A stretch of 34,467 bases of DNA from Planctomycetes bacterium RIFCSPLOWO2_12_38_17 (GCA_001830285.1 MHYY01000088.1:1-34467), one strand, 5' to 3'. Counted from the first letter of the stretch, positions 1-8,072 are shown. Numbers and translations: made by a program. Notes: a model not told the origin generated them from the letters alone.

Positions 1-172
1 CAAAACCCTCAAGGGCGATTTCGGTGCCTTGCCCCTCGAGATCCCGCGTGACCGCGACGGCAGCTTCGAACCGCAGCTCATTGCCAAACATCAGACCCGC
101 TGGACCGGCTTCGACGACAAGATTCTATCGCTGTATGCCCGCGGCATGACGGTGCGGGAAATTCAAAGCCAC
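1..172 (+). mobile_element. IS256-family transposase fragment (truncated both sides)
   Basis: Reading from base 2, the frame encodes residues typical of the N-terminal half of IS256/mutator-type transposases: [20 protein letters not shown] followed by [20 protein letters not shown]. The fragment is noticeably more GC-rich than what follows, which suits a separate origin. It begins outside the window and breaks off after the VREIQ motif near base 172. From there the same frame continues without a stop into an unrelated coding sequence. The DDE catalytic residues lie further downstream in the family and are missing, so this piece cannot be active. Family recognition is firm; the exact breakpoint is uncertain by some ten bases. 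Confidence 0.85.
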
Positions 173-889
173 ATTCAACTTCTTAGAAAGCACTCTTGCA
201 GTGTCTTTGAATGGATTTTGGAGATTATGGCAACGGTGCGAAAAGATCAGGGGAAGCTGGGTCAGCTTTTCCAGTCGTTTTATTCCGATACCCGTGGCGA
301 GCTGTGGGATTCGGAAGAGGCGCTCTGCGCTTTTTTTGAAAACGAGGAGAACTACAAGGCGTTGATGGAAGGTACCTATGGGGCCAATCTTATGGCCAAA
401 TATACTTTTTTGTCACGGATGGAGTGTTTTGACGAATGGATGGACGTAGTCTTCCGGATAACTCAGGATACTTTGGTGAGAAAATTGACCAGTGAGAGCG
501 AAAAAAAGGAAATTGCCGAGTTTTTTGGTGAATTTAAGGAATATTGCCTTCGCGTAAAAAACATTGCCAGATTTTTTGAAGATGGATTCGAAGCAGAGCC
601 ATTTACGATGAAGCTTCGGTACGATTTCAATGAAATTGACCCCAATGACATTTTGAAGGCAAACAGGGGACCGAATAACGTGACCTTTGCGTTCTCCGAT
701 ACTTCCAAGGCAATTATCGCCAATATAAAGCAGGATAAAAACTGGCGTTATAAGCTTCAACAACTTATCCGAATTAAAAATGGAGCGGAAAGTTTATATC
801 CTAGGGACTCCACACTCGAGGGTGATTTCACCGAATACGTGACCAGCACAAAGGAGCGAGTATCTCGGGACCAATCATGGCGGTTATAG
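173..889 (+). pseudogene. C-terminal remnant of a probable B12-type radical SAM protein, fused to IS256 debris
   Basis: About 239 codons follow the IS256 fragment in frame and end at TAG. The segment [19 protein letters not shown], then FDEWMDVVF and a terminal [12 protein letters not shown] stretch, resembles the helical C-terminal region after the radical SAM barrel in many B12-binding-type enzymes. The catalytic CxxxCxxC cluster motif and the N-terminal domains are absent, so the gene has lost its 5' part, apparently through the IS256-linked event. The last 20-30 codons (from about base 810) may be foreign, because they do not look like the rest. The family call is by pattern only; it could be another helical domain. 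No separate start codon or ribosome site is evident at the junction. Confidence 0.45.
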
Positions 890-909
890 TCGCCCCCGAA
901 TTTGAGACC

Positions 910-1056
910 TGACATTTACGCGCGCTGGGGTGATCTGCTCCCCTTATAGCGTGCCAATGTAAAATTAGTACGTCCATCAATTATAGGAGAATTGCGGGCA
1001 TGAGGAAGAGTCGATATACCCAAGAGCAAATCATTGGGTTCCTGAGGCAGGCTTAA
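910..1056 (+). mobile_element. IS3-family left-end remnant with orfA stub
   Basis: A short stretch starting TGACATTTACGCGCGCTGGG resembles an IS terminal repeat. It is followed by an AGGAGA ribosome site and an ATG at 1000 encoding MRKSRYTQEQIIGFLRQA, the classic start of IS3-family OrfA (helix-turn-helix) proteins. A TAA at 1054-1056, where family members usually have GAA, ends the frame, and nothing resembling the rest of orfA or orfB follows. The element is therefore an end fragment with no transposase domain. The orfA family is clear; the terminal repeat boundary is an estimate. Confidence 0.75.
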
Positions 1057-1344
1057 GAGGTAAAGTATCTCGTCAATCACAAAAATAATTTTCTTCAAAC
1101 ACTGAAGTTTTCTCTTGAAACAAAAAAGATTGTTGAGCGTTCTGTATATCTCTGTGCTGAAATCATCCTTGATATTGTAGACCTGCTTATTATAAAAAAG
1201 GGTTATCCAAAGGCATCCTCTTATAGCGACTCGATATATAAACTGGGAGACTACCATCTTGTTTCTGAAGAGTTTGCTGGTAAATTTGTATATATTGTGG
1301 GATTACGAAACTTTCTTGCTCATGATTATCAGAAAGAGGAAATT
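1057..1344 (+). pseudogene. HepT-like (DUF86) RNase toxin fragment, in frame with neuB
   Basis: The open frame from 1057 encodes a helical segment with IVERSVYLCAEIILDIVDLL, then SYSDSIYKLGD, then the signature RNFLAHDY, which matches the RNxxxHxY active-site motif of HepT toxins (DUF86) of MntA/HepT-type nucleotidyltransferase systems. Family members are about 130-145 residues. Here the N-terminus is replaced by the IS3 remnant, and the C-terminal helices after the motif are lost where neuB begins. No stop separates it from neuB, so a readthrough product is possible in principle. However, no start codon with a ribosome site is seen for the fragment, and no MntA partner lies beside it. It is best treated as a dead toxin fragment that may still supply leader sequence for neuB. 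Confidence 0.65.
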
Positions 1345-2379
1345 ATGAAAGAGATTAATATCGCAGGTCGTAAGGTTGGCACCGCTTATCCTCCACTTGT
1401 AATTGCTGAAATAGGAATTAATCATGAGGGTGATTTCAATAAGGCAATTAGGATGATTGATGATGCAGCCTTGTCAGGATGCGAATGCGTGAAGTTTCAG
1501 GCACATGTGATAGATGATGAAATGATTCCCAACAATGTCATCCCCGGCAATGCAAAAGAATCAATTTGGGATATTATGAGCCGGTGCGCTTTGACAGAAA
1601 AACAGGACAAAAAACTGAAAGAATATACGGAAGCAAAAGGAATGATTTATCTCAGTACGCCTTTCTCCCGCGCAGCGGCAGAAAGGCTGGAGAGGCTCGG
1701 GGTCACGTCATATAAAATAGGTTCAGGAGAGTGTAATAACTATCCTCTCATTGAACACATCGCCCGCTATGGAAAACCTGTCATTCTCAGTACAGGTATG
1801 AACAATATCGCAAGCGTGGAAAAATCCGTGGAGATATTACGAAGATTCAATGTGCCATACGCACTGATGCATTGCACCAGCATCTATCCCACGCCCTATG
1901 ATAGGGTCAGGCTTGGTGCCATGCAGGAGCTGCAAAATGCCTTTCCCGATGCCGTAATAGGATTGTCAGATCATTCAATGTCCATATATCCATGCATTGG
2001 TGCGGTTGCACTCGGCGCTTCCATTCTCGAACGGCATTTTACTTCCGACAAAACATGGCCGGGACCTGATATCGAGATATCGATGACACCCGATGAGCTT
2101 AAGGAGTTGATAGAGGGCAGCAGGGCTATATTTTTAGCGAGAGGCGGCGCTAAAGAAATTTTAAAGGAAGAAAAAGCAACCATAGATTTCGCCTATGCCT
2201 GTGTCGTCACAATCAGAGATGTTGCTGTCGGCGAACGATTCACAGTGGATAATATATGGGTAAAGCGTCCCGGTACTGGTGAGATCAAGGCTGAATTTTT
2301 TAATGATATATTAGGGGAAAAGGCTGCCACAGACATCCGCAAAGATACACAGATTACATGGAGTATGGTGATACCATGA
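1345..2379 (+). CDS. neuB: N-acetylneuraminate/nonulosonate synthase
   Basis: NeuB-family synthase of 344 residues, condensing phosphoenolpyruvate with an N-acyl-mannosamine-type sugar to give a nine-carbon nonulosonic acid in the cytosol. The TIM-barrel domain (about 1-275) shows EIGINHEGD, KIGSGE (E129), SDHS (H210) and ERHF (H231), the positions of the catalytic and metal-binding residues of NeuB enzymes. The C-terminal SAF/antifreeze-like domain (about 283-344) includes KRPG with the substrate-binding Arg (R308). The ATG at 1345 follows an AGAGGA ribosome site; the frame stays open upstream into the HepT fragment, but NeuB homology begins at MKEINIAG. It overlaps neuC by four bases (ATGA). 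The exact product (Neu5Ac, legionaminic acid or relative) cannot be decided from this gene alone. Confidence 0.93.
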   Translation: MKEINIAGRKVGTAYPPLVIAEIGINHEGDFNKAIRMIDDAALSGCECVKFQAHVIDDEMIPNNVIPGNAKESIWDIMSRCALTEKQDKKLKEYTEAKGMIYLSTPFSRAAAERLERLGVTSYKIGSGECNNYPLIEHIARYGKPVILSTGMNNIASVEKSVEILRRFNVPYALMHCTSIYPTPYDRVRLGAMQELQNAFPDAVIGLSDHSMSIYPCIGAVALGASILERHFTSDKTWPGPDIEISMTPDELKELIEGSRAIFLARGGAKEILKEEKATIDFAYACVVTIRDVAVGERFTVDNIWVKRPGTGEIKAEFFNDILGEKAATDIRKDTQITWSMVIP

Positions 2380-3497
2380 AAAAAATAGTCTTTTTAACAG
2401 GCACACGGGCAGATTTTGGGAAATTAAAGCCACTTATGCTTGCGGTAGACAAGTGTAAGGAGTTTGCCCTTCACATATTTGTCACCGGCATGCATATGCT
2501 CCCCCAGTATGGTCAGACTGAAATAGAAGTAAGAAAAACCGGATTTAAAAACATATTTCCATATATTAATCAATTTTCAGGTGATTCAATGGACGTAGTT
2601 CTTGCACATTCGATTCTTGGGATCGGGAGATATCTCGAATTGCTGCAATCTGACTTGCTTGTTGTACACGGTGACAGAGTGGAGGCATTGGCTGGTGCAG
2701 TTGTCGGGGCGCTGAATAACATAAGGGTGGCACACATAGAAGGCGGCGAGATTTCAGGCACCATTGACGAATCACTCCGTCATTCGATAAGCAAGCTCGC
2801 ACATATCCATTTTGTGGCGAATCAGGAAGCGAAAAAAAGACTTATTCAGATGGGTGAGTGTGAGGATGATATATATGTGATAGGTTCGCCTGATATAGAC
2901 TTGATGACAGCAGAGAATCTTCCGTCACTTCAAGAAGTAAAAAAATATTATGGGATCGATTTTGACAATTTTGCCCTTGCGATTTTTCATCCCGTTACAA
3001 CGTCTCTAGCGACATTGCAGGAAGAAGTGCGCCACTATATCAAAGCGCTCTGTGAATCAAAGCTAAACTATATTGCAATCTACCCAAATAACGATTCAGG
3101 ATCAGAAATCATCCTTGGTGCATTGAAAGAACTTGCGGCTAATAAAAGATTCAAAATTTTCCCATCGCTTCGGTTTGAATACTTTTTGGTTTTGCTCAAA
3201 AATGCCCGTTTCGTTATAGGGAATTCCAGCGTCGGCGTCCGTGAAGCTCCCTTTTACGGTATCCCCTCTGTTAACATAGGTAGCCGCCAGAAAGGCCGTT
3301 TTTTTCATCAAACAATTGTTAATACCGTGCCCAAGAAAAAGCCCATTCTGGATGCAATAAGAGCAACAGGTAATATCAAACGTATCCCATCAACTCATTT
3401 CGGTGACGGAAAAAGCACCGAACGGTTCATTAAAATATTGAAGGGAGGGAAGATATTTCAGACAAAAATCCAGAAGCATTTTGTGGATTCTGATTGA
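2376..3497 (+). CDS. neuC: Hydrolysing UDP-sugar 2-epimerase (NeuC/LegG type)
   Basis: 373-residue UDP-N-acetylglucosamine 2-epimerase of the hydrolysing class, which converts a UDP-HexNAc to the free manno-configured sugar used by NeuB. Visible motifs are the N-terminal GTRADFGKLKPL, the HGDR and HIEGGE loops that carry catalytic acids in this family, IDESLRHSISKLAH, and the C-terminal GNSSVGVREAP and NIGSRQKGR sugar-nucleotide binding stretches. The preferred start is the ATG at 2376, which overlaps the neuB stop; an in-frame ATG at 2358 inside neuB adds six residues without homology. Length is normal for NeuC. Whether the substrate is UDP-GlcNAc or a bacillosamine derivative is open, as no bacillosamine-synthesis genes lie in the window. 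Confidence 0.92.
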   Translation: MKKIVFLTGTRADFGKLKPLMLAVDKCKEFALHIFVTGMHMLPQYGQTEIEVRKTGFKNIFPYINQFSGDSMDVVLAHSILGIGRYLELLQSDLLVVHGDRVEALAGAVVGALNNIRVAHIEGGEISGTIDESLRHSISKLAHIHFVANQEAKKRLIQMGECEDDIYVIGSPDIDLMTAENLPSLQEVKKYYGIDFDNFALAIFHPVTTSLATLQEEVRHYIKALCESKLNYIAIYPNNDSGSEIILGALKELAANKRFKIFPSLRFEYFLVLLKNARFVIGNSSVGVREAPFYGIPSVNIGSRQKGRFFHQTIVNTVPKKKPILDAIRATGNIKRIPSTHFGDGKSTERFIKILKGGKIFQTKIQKHFVDSD

Positions 3498-3499
3498 AT

Positions 3500-4195
3500 A
3501 TGAACGCTATAGAAAAAAATATCCTGGCTATTATTACCGCTCGGGGTGGGTCAAAGGGGCTTCCCAGGAAGAATCTTCTTCCTTTAAGAGGCAAGCCGCT
3601 TATTCTTCATACCATTGAAGCTGCAAAAAAAACCCTGGCAATAAGGCGATGCATTGTCAGCACTGAGGATGCAGAAATAAAGGAAATAAGCCTTAGAAAC
3701 GGCGCAGAAGTTATAGACCGTCCCCTGGTTCTCGCAGATGATAACTCGCCCAGCAGTGACGCTGTCAGACATGTCCTAGAGTTGTTGAGATGCCTAGGCG
3801 AAATGCCCGAATATTTTGTTCTTCTCCAGCCTACGTCGCCATTGAGGACCGCGGCTCATTTGACAGCATGCCTTGAGCAATACTTTAGATCAGGCGCAGC
3901 GTGTGCTATAAGTGTTGTCGAAGCGGAGCATCATCCTTACAAATGCTTTACTCTTGATGGGAAATATTTGAACCCTTTTGCGGACGAAAAAAGCCTTGAG
4001 ATGCCTCGTCAAGCACTGCCGCGGGTATATCGGCAGAACGGTGCTATATATATTATGCCGACAGAACTGTTCCTTAAAAAAGGATGTTTTTATGCATCAC
4101 CGGCAATGCCGTTTATAATGGATCCCAAAGACAGTATTGATATAGACACGCCATTGGATTTCCAATTGGCAAAAATCATTGTGGAGAAGGAATGA
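3500..4195 (+). CDS. neuA: CMP-nonulosonate cytidylyltransferase
   Basis: 231-residue CMP-N-acylneuraminate synthetase that activates the NeuB product with CTP. The N-terminal nucleotide-binding loop TARGGSKGLPRKNL, the LLQPTSPLR strand, YRQNGAIYI, and the C-terminal DPKDSIDIDTPLDF (metal-binding aspartates) are all present in order. The ATG at 3500 lies two bases after the neuC stop; an in-frame TTG at 3494 overlapping that stop is less likely. The stop overlaps the next gene by four bases. With neuB and neuC it forms a complete minimal CMP-nonulosonic acid pathway. No separate acetyltransferase (NeuD type) is present. Confidence 0.92.
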   Translation: MNAIEKNILAIITARGGSKGLPRKNLLPLRGKPLILHTIEAAKKTLAIRRCIVSTEDAEIKEISLRNGAEVIDRPLVLADDNSPSSDAVRHVLELLRCLGEMPEYFVLLQPTSPLRTAAHLTACLEQYFRSGAACAISVVEAEHHPYKCFTLDGKYLNPFADEKSLEMPRQALPRVYRQNGAIYIMPTELFLKKGCFYASPAMPFIMDPKDSIDIDTPLDFQLAKIIVEKE

Positions 4196-5061
4196 TAAAA
4201 AAATTTAAATTTATTATAAAAAAATATTTTGAAAATTGGCTGCCACCGATACTCTTGAGATATTTATATCGATGTGCAGAGGAGCTTAAATTTTCATCCT
4301 ATTCCCATAAAGAAATATTAGCAAAAAATAAGACATTAAAAGGTGCCGGTAAAGGGAAGCGGGCGTTTTTGCTTGCAACTGGGCCAAGCCTGAAGAAAGA
4401 AAATCTTAAGAGTCTGGCAGGAGAAGATTGTTTCTCGGTCAGTAATTTCTTCCTTCACGAGGATATCAATCTTATAAAGCCGAAATTCCATTTCTTTGCA
4501 TCTTATCACGAGCCGATAATTTTTGAAAATTATGCACAATGGCTCGCCAAAGCAGACAGAGAATTGCCCCCTGATACAAAGATTTTTCTTGGTCATAAGG
4601 CACTTGATATTGCGAGAGAATTTAAATTGTTTCCGAACAGAGAGGTGCACTATCTATATATGGTGAGTCATCCATCGCGCAATAACGTGGATATAACTAG
4701 AGGTGTTCAAAGTCCCCAGACGGGACCATTGATGGTATTGCCAGTTCTTTTATACATGGAATATAAAAAAATATATCTGCTCGGGTGTGACCATACCCAG
4801 TTGCGAGACTATAAAAAGTCAGTGACTAATTTCTATGAAAAAGAGAAGGATGTTCGGGTAATTAAACCTGGTACATCCATTTGGATTGACATAATACAGG
4901 AAATGCAAGCAAATCTAAACGTGTTCCTTCAATACGACTTTTACAAAAAGATTGCTGAAGATTCAGGAATGATTGAAATAATCAATCTTTCCTCTGATTC
5001 GTGGCTTGATATTTTTGGTTTTGGCAACATCAAAGAAGTATTTTCTGAAAAGCCTGGATAA
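4192..5061 (+). CDS. MptE/DUF115-like protein, candidate nonulosonate transferase
   Basis: 289 residues, translationally coupled to neuA (ATGA overlap). Residues about 57-75 contain FLLATGPSLKKENL, the phosphate-binding ATGPSL motif of the DUF115/MptE-like family; the related GNGPSL motif opens GT42 bacterial sialyltransferases. Further on, SPQTGPLMVLPVLLYMEY followed by KKIYLLGCDHT matches the layout of the S-G-x-x-M...IYL-G-D region of Cst-type enzymes. No signal peptide or obvious membrane segment is seen, which suits a cytosolic enzyme. The position directly after neuBCA makes transfer of the CMP-sugar to a glycan the best guess. The alternatives are a Maf-like flagellin glycosylation factor or an unrelated DUF115 enzyme. 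The family-level call is good; the sialyltransferase role is an inference. Confidence 0.6.
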   Translation: MIKKFKFIIKKYFENWLPPILLRYLYRCAEELKFSSYSHKEILAKNKTLKGAGKGKRAFLLATGPSLKKENLKSLAGEDCFSVSNFFLHEDINLIKPKFHFFASYHEPIIFENYAQWLAKADRELPPDTKIFLGHKALDIAREFKLFPNREVHYLYMVSHPSRNNVDITRGVQSPQTGPLMVLPVLLYMEYKKIYLLGCDHTQLRDYKKSVTNFYEKEKDVRVIKPGTSIWIDIIQEMQANLNVFLQYDFYKKIAEDSGMIEIINLSSDSWLDIFGFGNIKEVFSEKPG

Positions 5062-5153
5062 GCCTGCGTGTTATAAGTTGTTAGTTTTGCTAATATTTTT
5101 TGTTTTATGGAAGAAGATTTCCTTACAGTAGCTGAATATGAAATGAGTAGCTA

Positions 5154-5300
5154 ATGAAAAAATGTCTAATATGTGAATCACCAATTGAACCATTTATGTC
5201 ATTTGGTAAGATGCCAATTGCAAATGGATTCCTTTCTCTCGATCAATTTGCGAATGAATGTTTTTTTGAGTTAAAGGTGGCATTTTGTTCAAATTTATGA
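5154..5300 (+). pseudogene. N-terminal fragment of a zinc-containing sugar C-methyltransferase
   Basis: An ATG at 5154 opens 48 codons starting MKKCLICESPIEPFMSFG, with PIANGFLS and FFELKVAFC. This is the N-terminal cysteine-rich (Methyltransf_13-like) domain found in TylC3-type sugar C-methyltransferases. The frame stops at TGA in the middle of that domain, before the second CxxC pair is complete and long before the SAM-binding fold. The intact gene of the same type lies at 6849-8072, so this looks like a discarded first copy. A 15-codon open frame at 5107-5154 (TAA overlapping this ATG) could be the tail of another lost gene but is not recognisable. Confidence 0.65.
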
Positions 5301-5319
5301 AGGCAAAACGGGGGTTAAT

Positions 5320-5559
5320 ATGTCAGTAAACAATATAGTTTTTTCTACTCCATGGTTTAATATTGTAGCCAAAGAAGTTAAAAACTCTCTATCTCACTGT
5401 TATGCTATTGTCAGTGGCACGCCACACTCTAACTATAAAGGGATAAAATTTCTTGAGAAAAACGAGGTCATAGATTTATGGGGGATCGTGGCCAAAGGAC
5501 AATTATTTGGCTATTTGATTTCAATTTGGGATAACCCCCAGAAAAAAGCTCCTGTATAG
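5320..5559 (+). CDS. Small hypothetical protein, possibly a truncated Nudix N-terminus
   Basis: 79 codons starting at ATG 5320 with a GGGGG stretch six bases upstream. The opening NNIVFSTPWFNIVAKEV followed by YAIVS has the rhythm of the N-terminal strands of Nudix ADP-sugar hydrolases (TPWF...Y.I), but the diagnostic Nudix box is absent and the second half is unlike that family. It lies between two decayed genes. It is most likely either a remnant or a chance open frame; a short functional protein cannot be excluded. I do not recognise it securely. Confidence 0.35.
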   Translation: MSVNNIVFSTPWFNIVAKEVKNSLSHCYAIVSGTPHSNYKGIKFLEKNEVIDLWGIVAKGQLFGYLISIWDNPQKKAPV

Positions 5560-5673
5560 CTTTACTTTCAAGAATGCTTAGTATAAAAATTACACTTTCC
5601 TCTAAATAATCTTCAAGGAGGTTGCAGTGGGGAGGAAGCAATTGGTATTCAATCTTTATGGAGAGGCGCGGAT

Positions 5674-6577
5674 ATGAAAGTTGTTAGTCGATTGATAGGT
5701 TTAGTTAGCTCAATCAATAATCAACGAAAATGCAGAAACCCAAATCTTGTTACTGGGCAAATTGTTATCCGAAAGTGTCAAAGCCAAAAAGCGCATAAAT
5801 TCGATAACAAAAGTCGAATTTAAAGTTTTCTCTCAGTTTGACGATGATGGAATTATTCAATGGTTAGTAAATAATCTTGAATTTCCAAATAAGACCTTTA
5901 TCGAGTTTGGGGTAGAAAATTATAGAGAGCCTAATACAAGGTTCTTGATGATGAACGATAATTGGTCTGGCTTTGTTATGGATGGGTCCGAGCAAAATGT
6001 GTCGTATATAATAGATTCAGAGTGCTATTGGAAATATGAGCTTTTTGCCAAAGCCGTCTTTATTGATCGTGAAAACATTAACGAGATACTCTCCTCCTGT
6101 CCCTTTGATAAAGAGGTTGGAATTCTTCATATCGATTTGGATGGCAATGATTACTGGATATGGAAAGAAATCGAGGTGATTTCCCCAATTTTCGTAGTTT
6201 TGGAATACAATGGTGCGTTCGGTATTGATAGGGCAATAACAATTCCCTATAATAAAAATTTTGTTCGAACCAACTCCCATTATAGCAATCTATATTGGGG
6301 CGCCTCGCTGAGAGCGCTGCATCAGTTGTCAAAACAAAGATGGTACTCGTTTATTGGGTGCAACAGCGCAGGCAATAATGCATATTTTGTCCGAAAAGAT
6401 AAGCTTAATGATATTGTTAGAGAAACGTCGATCGAACAAGGGGACGTTGTTTCTAAATTTAGGGAGAGCAGGGATAGAAGCGGCAGATTAACGTATATAG
6501 CAGGAAATGAACGCATTGGGCTTATAAAAGGGATGCCTGTCTATAACATAGATACAAATTCACTTGAAGATATCTGA
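5674..6577 (+). pseudogene. FkbM-like polysaccharide cluster protein, probable frameshift near the 5' end
   Basis: The long frame encodes about 276 residues with FSQFDDDGIIQWL, KTFIEFGVE, FVMDGSEQN, ILHIDLDGNDYWIW and VVLEYN. This is the pattern of a family of FkbM-like, Rossmann-fold proteins common in O-antigen clusters, often listed as putative methyltransferases. In the long frame the only starts are weak (TTG at 5747). One frame over, an ATG at 5674 with GAGAGG upstream encodes MKVVSRLIGLVSSINNQ and leads to NPNLV exactly where the long frame picks up LLGKLLSES. That fits a one- or two-base indel around 5745-5752. The gene is therefore either a recent pseudogene, a sequencing error, or a protein that starts late. 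A 16-codon GTG frame with a strong AAGGAGG site ends on this ATG. Function remains unproven. Confidence 0.6.
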
Positions 6578-6594
6578 TTAATGGCGGCTCTATT

Positions 6595-6809
6595 ATGGCT
6601 CTTAATCGGACGGCTATTCATCTTTTCGGGCACCATGTGCGCATGGATCTTGAAAGTGTTTATTTACATGTAATCATGGATTGTGCTCAGGCACGTGGAG
6701 CAATATATTAGGAAAAATAGCAGTCTGCTACGACTACAAAATATTGGTAGGCTTTTTCTATGTAAAATATGCCTTTAGCACTTCTAATGGCATGACAGGG
6801 CTTCGGTAA
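6595..6809 (+). pseudogene. Decayed DegT/DnrJ/EryC1 aminotransferase fragment
   Basis: From ATG 6595 the frame reads IHLFGHHVRMD and VIMDCAQARGAIY before a TAG at 6709. This lines up with HLFGHPVNMD and VIEDCAEAHGAIY of the intact aminotransferase at 8521. One frame over, the sequence continues GKIAVCYDYK and then FFYVKYAFSTSNGM, matching the FYANKIITTGEGGM region that holds the PLP lysine, up to a TAA at 6807. So a central piece of about 70 codons survives, with at least one frameshift and much divergence. The first half of the match is convincing; the part after 6711 is weaker. The remaining bases to 6848 hold nothing else I recognise. Confidence 0.55.
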
Positions 6810-6848
6810 AGGAGTCAGTACAGATAATAAATAATAAAGGAGGTTTCT

Positions 6849-8072
6849 GTGGTTGCATGTCGTATGTGTAGAAGTAATAATTTGTATAAGTTTCTTGATT
6901 TGGACTTCACGCCGCCCGCAGACCAGTTCAGAAGAAAGGAGCAGATGAAAGAACAGGAGATATACTATCCTCTGGAAGTTTATATGTGTGATGATTGTGG
7001 TTTGGCACAATTAACTTATGTTGTATCGCCGGAGATATTGTATCGCAATGATTATCCGTATGAGTCATCAACCACCAAGACTGGTCATGCACACTGGAAA
7101 TCTTTTGCTAAAGAGGTAGTCGGCAAATTTGGATTAGGTAAAGATGATCTTGTTGTTGACATAGGCAGTAATGTCGGGGTGCTTCTTGAGGCTTTTAAGG
7201 ACAACGGTGTTACCGTGCAAGGTGTTGACCCTGCGGCCAACATTGTCATGCTTGCCCAGAAAAGGGGATTAGATACGATATGCGATTTTTTCAACAGCGA
7301 GTCCGTTGATAGAATTCTTTCGGAGAAGGGCAGAGCTTCTGTAATAACCGGTACCAATGTTTTTGCGCACATAGACGACCTTCCTATGCTAATGTCCAAC
7401 ATAAAAAGGCTACTCAAGAAAAAAGGAGTATTCATTTTTGAAGCTCCATATCTTGTGAACTTAATAAAGAAGATTGAGTATGACACGATATATCATGAGC
7501 ACCTTTCATATCTTTCTGTAAAACCATTGATAAACTTCTTCGCACAACACGGCATGGAAGTGATAGATATACTGCTAGTTGACATCCACGGCGGATCATT
7601 CAGGGTTTATATTTCGGAGAAGGGGATCTATCCGGTGGCAGATATAGTTAATCGGTTACTGGAAGAGGAAAACACCATGGGGCTTTACACGCACGCGACC
7701 TTGGACAAGTTTTCCGCTGAGGTAAAAAAGAATCGCGAAGAATTGACGTGGCTTTTACACTCCTTGAAGAGGGAAGGCAAAAGCATCGTAGGTGTGAGTG
7801 CGCCGGCAAAGGGCATGACTCTTCTCAATTACTGCCGTATAGGCAATGATTGGCTTGATGTCGTTACCGAAAAATCAAAGCTCAAGATAGGAAGATATAC
7901 GCCGGGAATGCACATACCCGTGGTATCTGATGACTATCTTCTTGAAAAACAGCCGGACTATGCTCTACTTCTGGCGTGGAACTTTGCGGAGGAGATAATG
8001 AAAAACCTTGATGAATTCAGAAAAAGAGGCGGCAAGTTCATTATACCCATACCGATGCCTAAAATAATTTAA
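6849..8072 (+). CDS. Sugar C-methyltransferase (TylC3/NovU-like)
   Basis: 407-residue SAM-dependent methyltransferase of the three-domain type that C-methylates NDP-keto-deoxysugars. The N-terminal zinc domain has CRMC (4-7) and CDDC pairs. The SAM fold follows with VVDIGSNVGVLLEAF and GVDPA. The EYDTIYHEHLSYLS segment contains the Tyr/His/Glu residues typical of the active site. The C-terminal Methyltransf_14-like domain includes IVGVSAPAKGMTLLNY. The GTG start at 6849 is fixed by an AGGAGG site at 6839-6844. Length is normal. It begins a closely spaced set with a cupin, an aminotransferase and another methyltransferase, arguing for joint work on one branched amino sugar. The NDP-sugar 4,6-dehydratase that would supply its substrate is not in the window. 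Confidence 0.85.
   Translation: MVACRMCRSNNLYKFLDLDFTPPADQFRRKEQMKEQEIYYPLEVYMCDDCGLAQLTYVVSPEILYRNDYPYESSTTKTGHAHWKSFAKEVVGKFGLGKDDLVVDIGSNVGVLLEAFKDNGVTVQGVDPAANIVMLAQKRGLDTICDFFNSESVDRILSEKGRASVITGTNVFAHIDDLPMLMSNIKRLLKKKGVFIFEAPYLVNLIKKIEYDTIYHEHLSYLSVKPLINFFAQHGMEVIDILLVDIHGGSFRVYISEKGIYPVADIVNRLLEEENTMGLYTHATLDKFSAEVKKNREELTWLLHSLKREGKSIVGVSAPAKGMTLLNYCRIGNDWLDVVTEKSKLKIGRYTPGMHIPVVSDDYLLEKQPDYALLLAWNFAEEIMKNLDEFRKRGGKFIIPIPMPKII

Noticed and set aside
413-763. Minus-strand frames under the radical SAM remnant
   Set aside because: Antisense shadows without motifs.
916-1257. Minus-strand 113-codon frame
   Set aside because: Antisense to the IS3 and HepT remnants, whose plus-strand translations match known motifs.
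5107-5154. 15-codon frame overlapping the start of the C-methyltransferase fragment
   Set aside because: May be the tail of a lost gene, but no family is recognisable.
5627-5677. 16-codon GTG frame with strong AAGGAGG ending on ATG 5674
   Set aside because: Could be a leader peptide coupled to the next gene, but it is too short to support beyond the coincidence of signals.
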